In this document: positions 7,738 through 9,887 of the stretch, one piece after another
Numbering within the stretch: the first letter of the stretch is position 1
Layout: every line of letters begins with the position of its first letter
NCBI GenBank assembly: GCA_016222925.1
Contig: JACRQB010000056.1
Span: 1 to 9,887 of the forward strand
Direction: 5' to 3'
Length of the DNA: 9,887 bases
DNA from: Nitrospirota bacterium
GTDB lineage: Bacteria; Nitrospirota; Nitrospiria; Nitrospirales; Nitrospiraceae
Notes under the pieces: model-generated
Databases searched by the model: none
Told to the model about the DNA's origin: nothing
What the model saw: only the letters and a program-made list of their open reading frames with translations
Position numbers and translations under genes: made by a program

Positions 7738-7774
7738 ACAACCCGGATCGCTGTGGTCACAGCCTCCGGGTTGT
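7738..7774. terminator. strong two-part hairpin between convergent genes
   Basis: A perfect 10-bp outer stem (ACAACCCGGA at 7738-7747 with TCCGGGTTGT at 7765-7774) encloses a perfect 6-bp inner stem (GCTGTG at 7750-7755 with CACAGC at 7758-7763) and a 2-base loop. It lies 70 bases after the aldehyde dehydrogenase stop and overlaps the last five codons of the convergent osmC-like gene, whose stop codon begins in the loop. A two-way terminator is the simplest role. However, neither side is followed by a run of T, so it is not a textbook intrinsic terminator. Confidence 0.6.
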
Positions 7775-8146
7775 TGGGTGGAATGTCAGATGTGTTGAAA
7801 GGCTGCGGCGAACCGGACATCTCCCTGCCACATCGAGCAGGCGGGTTCGATCCTGTTCTGACAACTCCTCCTGGAGTTCGACCTCGTACTCAAAGGCTGC
7901 CTCCTCTGAATTGCTGCGGTTGAGTGTCACTCTCGTCGTCACGACGGATAACGGAATGCCATGTCGGTCGGCATACATCCGAATCGTGATGTTCATACAA
8001 CTCGCTAATGCCGCCTCAAGCAGGTCATGTGGACGAAAGCCCGACTCACTGCCACCCTTCTCACATGTGGTGTCAGAGAGGATCGTCTGCACTCCGTTGC
8101 TGAGCCGAGTCCGGTACTGCACAGCTTCATCCGTTGCCTCAACCAT
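7757..8146 (-). CDS. OsmC-family protein (thiol peroxidase-like)
   Basis: A 129-residue cytoplasmic protein of the OsmC/Ohr fold, whose members reduce organic or inorganic peroxides with a pair of cysteines. The two conserved cysteines are visible: Cys50 in LLEAALASCMNITIRMYAD at the start of the long central helix, and Cys110 in RCPVRRSLS, matching the family's CPV..(T/S)LS motif. The length is slightly short but usual for the YhfA/OsmC-like branch rather than Ohr. The ATG at 8146 has a GAGG ribosome site 7 bases upstream. It is last in the minus-strand gene run, 31 bases after the broken DUF3995 gene. Its final codons form one arm of the hairpin at 7738-7774. Cys28 is an extra, non-family cysteine. 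Confidence 0.88.
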   Translation of the reverse strand: MVEATDEAVQYRTRLSNGVQTILSDTTCEKGGSESGFRPHDLLEAALASCMNITIRMYADRHGIPLSVVTTRVTLNRSNSEEAAFEYEVELQEELSEQDRTRLLDVAGRCPVRRSLSTHLTFHPTTRRL

Positions 8147-8177
8147 CTCTGAGCCTCAAAATTTCAGGTTGGTAGAC

Positions 8178-8439
8178 CTAACTGGCGAAACCGACAAGAG
8201 CCGCTCCGATTGCCAAAACAAGACACAGCGGGGAATACACCGCCGTATCCAGACTTGCAAAGCGGGTATCGCGGAATTGTTTAAAGAATCCCACCAATCT
8301 GAAATCTCCAATCGCCCGCAGTAATAGGACCACGGCCAGTCCACGGGTCATCCACGCAAGTGCGGACCGAGAGAAACAGATGGATCAATGCGAGGCCGGA
8401 GAACACAACGATCAGTGAACCAGCGAGGATGGTATTCAT
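8178..8439 (-). pseudogene. DUF3995-family small membrane protein, broken by internal deletion and frameshift
   Basis: The start ATG at 8439 overlaps the stop of the preceding methyltransferase gene as ATGA, a normal coupled arrangement. It reads a hydrophobic N-terminus (MNTILAGSLIVVFSGLALIH) and then runs into TAA in that frame. In a second frame, open from about 8375, the sequence reads ALAWMTRGLAVVLLLRAIGD, then FRLVGFFKQF and TAVYSPLCLVLAIGAALVG, ending at TAG 8178-8180. The block RAIGDFRxVGFFK plus YSPLCL is the characteristic end of DUF3995 proteins. Intact members are about 140 residues; here there is room for only about 86, so roughly the middle third is missing and the frame changes near 8354-8376. 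DUF3995 proteins are multi-pass membrane proteins of unknown function. Confidence 0.75.
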
Positions 8440-8885
8440 AGCCAACGACGAACCTTTTCAGAATAGGCAACATACCGCTCGCCAAATACTTCACGCAACA
8501 TGCGCTCCTCACGGAGAACATGAAAGAAGTTGAGGAAGAGAACTACAACAGGCACAGTCATGTAGAAGGGCCATGTGCCGATCCACAAGGCGAGCCCCAC
8601 GAGACACACCACCACGCCAACATACATAGGATTGCGCGACAATCGAAACGGGCCGTCGCACACCAGCTGTGAGGACGGTCGACCAACAAACAAGGTGGTA
8701 TTTCTGGACGTGAAAAGGATGCGTGCCCACAGCATGAAGCAGAAACCAAGCAGCACCAGCACCAAACCCAAGACCGGCGCGCGCAGCAGTGTGTCCCATG
8801 GTCCAAGAAAGGCATCCATCAGCCAAGCAGCGATGACGATCAACATAGTTATGAACGGAGGTTGGGAAACAAAGCGTATGAACAT
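8436..8885 (-). CDS. membrane methyltransferase, isoprenylcysteine carboxyl methyltransferase/PEMT-like
   Basis: A 149-residue integral membrane protein with about four hydrophobic helices (near 12-28, 36-55, 87-103 and 106-122). It carries the SAM-binding signature of the ICMT/PEMT superfamily: GPFRLSRNPMYVG (78-90), followed by the C-terminal REERMLREVFGERYVAYSEK (125-144), whose Glu pair and Tyr are typical. Bacterial members methylate lipids or small thiols/acids, or are uncharacterised, so the substrate is unknown. The ATG follows the TAA of the upstream gene with no gap, and its stop overlaps the next start (ATGA), so it belongs to a tightly coupled operon. Length and motif order are normal. 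Confidence 0.85.
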   Translation of the reverse strand: MFIRFVSQPPFITMLIVIAAWLMDAFLGPWDTLLRAPVLGLVLVLLGFCFMLWARILFTSRNTTLFVGRPSSQLVCDGPFRLSRNPMYVGVVVCLVGLALWIGTWPFYMTVPVVVLFLNFFHVLREERMLREVFGERYVAYSEKVRRWL

Positions 8886-9236
8886 TTAGAACACCATCGC
8901 GTGGTCACATAGGTATCGTCCGTTCTGGTGCACCAACACCATTTCCGCCACAAACTCGCCCTTGGTTTCGGTAAAGCGCTGTTTCCACACGATGACCGCC
9001 GACTCAGGTCGTTTGAACACGGCGACCGGCTGACGTTCAGCGAAGAATCCTTTCTCCGCCTGATATTGCTGACACACCTTCTGAAGATGCTCTTTGGTCA
9101 CGACCTTTTTCATCCGCTCACTGAAATCCCTGACATGTGCCTCATAATCGATCCGGGTAGAGGCCTCCATCAGATTATCCATGATCGGAGTGGCGATCTC
9201 GAGAATGTCTGTGTCGGACATCTCTTCAAAATTCAT
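8886..9236 (-). CDS. hypothetical protein, 116 residues
   Basis: A soluble, mainly polar protein with no signal peptide or membrane segment. The ATG at 9236 (MNFEEMSDTDILEIATPIMD) is preferred over an in-frame start seven codons earlier because AAGGAG stands 5 bases before it. The N-terminal half looks helical and acidic (MSDTDILEIATPIMDNLM, then DFSERMKKVVTKEHLQKVC). The second half has beta-like alternation (AVFKRPESAVIVWKQRF, EFVAEMVLVHQNGRYLCDHA), an order that fits an NTF2-like alpha+beta fold. I recall similar uncharacterised bacterial proteins but cannot name the family. It ends directly at the ATG of the membrane methyltransferase gene, which implies co-translation. Confidence 0.75.
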   Translation of the reverse strand: MNFEEMSDTDILEIATPIMDNLMEASTRIDYEAHVRDFSERMKKVVTKEHLQKVCQQYQAEKGFFAERQPVAVFKRPESAVIVWKQRFTETKGEFVAEMVLVHQNGRYLCDHAMVF

Positions 9237-9322
9237 CACGGCTCCTTGGCGAGCCAACGCTCTGTTTCAGGACCAAGCCGCGGTATGATGAGCCTGCTCT
9301 CACGGGCACGATGGGCTTCGTC

Positions 9323-9887
9323 TCACCACGCAGCTCTATCGATCTTTTCGGCCTCATAGTAATTGTTTTCCCCTTCATCGACATGCGTGCGGATCACGCG
9401 AAGTCCATTGCGTTCGAGCGCGCGCGTGTACGCGATTCGACCGAGCGACCAACAGTCGAGACCGGTGGTGACATCCTGCCAGGTTCCTGTTTCGACAGGC
9501 GCCGTGAAGAGAAAATACCCTCGCGGCTCGAGCATCTCCGATACACGATGGATGAAGGCCAGCTGCTCGTTCTCGCGTAGAAAAGACACGAGGCCGATCG
9601 AGATGACCGCCTCAAATGTCCGCCCAAAGTGCTCACTGTCAAGGGCCGACGCGCATTGCGTGGGAATCGTGGGGAAACGCAATCGAAATTGTCTCAGCAA
9701 TGTAGGAGATGAATCGATCGCCCATACCGCGAGCCCGGAGTCCACAAGGACCTTCGTAATGGGATACCCTCCGCCGCAGGCGATTTCGACGACGGGAGTA
9801 CCAAACGGTAGAGATCTCGCCCAGCTCTGAACAACCTCAGCTCCTACACGGGACCGATCTCGATCCTCAAGATACTTCAGTGCCTGC
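9323..9887 (-). CDS. class I SAM-dependent methyltransferase (5' end outside window)
   Basis: The frame is open from the window edge to the TGA at 9323-9325, giving 187 visible residues with no start required inside. Motif I of class I methyltransferases is plain: VVEIACGGGYPITKVLVDSG, followed by LAVWAIDSSP, where the acidic residue after the second strand binds the SAM ribose. The middle motif FEAVISIGLVSFLRENEQLA and the LEPRGYFLFTAP strand follow in the normal order. A GTG at 9745 opens the same frame but would remove motif I, so it is not the start. The opening ALKYLEDRDRSRVGAEVV resembles the N-terminal lead of the family, so only a few residues are probably missing. Substrate unknown. 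It is first of the visible minus-strand run, 86 bases before the 116-residue gene. Confidence 0.88.
   Translation of the reverse strand, partial: QALKYLEDRDRSRVGAEVVQSWARSLPFGTPVVEIACGGGYPITKVLVDSGLAVWAIDSSPTLLRQFRLRFPTIPTQCASALDSEHFGRTFEAVISIGLVSFLRENEQLAFIHRVSEMLEPRGYFLFTAPVETGTWQDVTTGLDCWSLGRIAYTRALERNGLRVIRTHVDEGENNYYEAEKIDRAAW

Noticed and set aside
8156..8344. 62-codon open frame in the DUF3995 region
   Set aside because: It is a third frame through the broken gene; the DUF3995 signature is in a different frame.
1..9887. CRISPR array, tRNA/rRNA, insertion sequence or phage genes
   Set aside because: I saw no regularly spaced repeats, transposase or integrase motifs, tRNA-like folds or rRNA stretches on either strand; this was checked by eye only.

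Overview
The window looks like part of a bacterial chromosome of moderately high GC content. The style of the genes (a cus-type operon with small extra exported or membrane-anchored proteins, and the TolC, adaptor and RND sequences) reminds me of Nitrospirota/Nitrospira-like bacteria. That is an inference from protein style only; no rRNA or marker gene is present. A Gram-negative cell envelope is supported directly by the outer-membrane TolC-family protein and the RND pump.

Layout. (1) Positions 1-6136, all on the minus strand and read from right to left, form a metal-efflux operon. In order it encodes a 91-residue membrane-anchored protein, a 118-residue exported Cys/Met-containing protein, a TolC/CusC-like outer-membrane channel, a CusB-like periplasmic adaptor, a CusA-like RND pump, and the first codons of one further gene that leaves the window. 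A plausible sigma70-type promoter sits just upstream of the first gene. The pump keeps all three methionines that bind Cu(I)/Ag(I) in E. coli CusA, so copper/silver export is the likely role. (2) Positions 6186-7667, plus strand, hold a complete NAD(P)+-dependent aldehyde dehydrogenase, divergent from the efflux operon. (3) Positions 7757-9887, minus strand, hold a second gene run: a SAM-dependent methyltransferase (cut by the window end), a 116-residue unknown protein, a membrane methyltransferase of the isoprenylcysteine methyltransferase/PEMT type, a broken DUF3995 gene, and an OsmC-family thiol protein. The aldehyde dehydrogenase and OsmC genes converge on a strong hairpin.

The most notable observation is damage. 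The CusB adaptor lacks its signal peptide and the whole N-terminal part. A start codon overlapping the cusC stop (ATGA) opens a different frame that dies after 19 codons, as if an out-of-frame deletion had removed the front of the gene. The DUF3995 gene shows the same pattern: the N-terminus in one frame, the diagnostic C-terminus in another, and the middle missing. Either both are real decay, which would leave the CusCBA pump without an exported adaptor of its own, or both are assembly deletions. No mobile element, tRNA, rRNA or CRISPR array was seen, and I found no convincing wholly new system. The two small proteins heading the efflux operon are the best candidates for undescribed biology.
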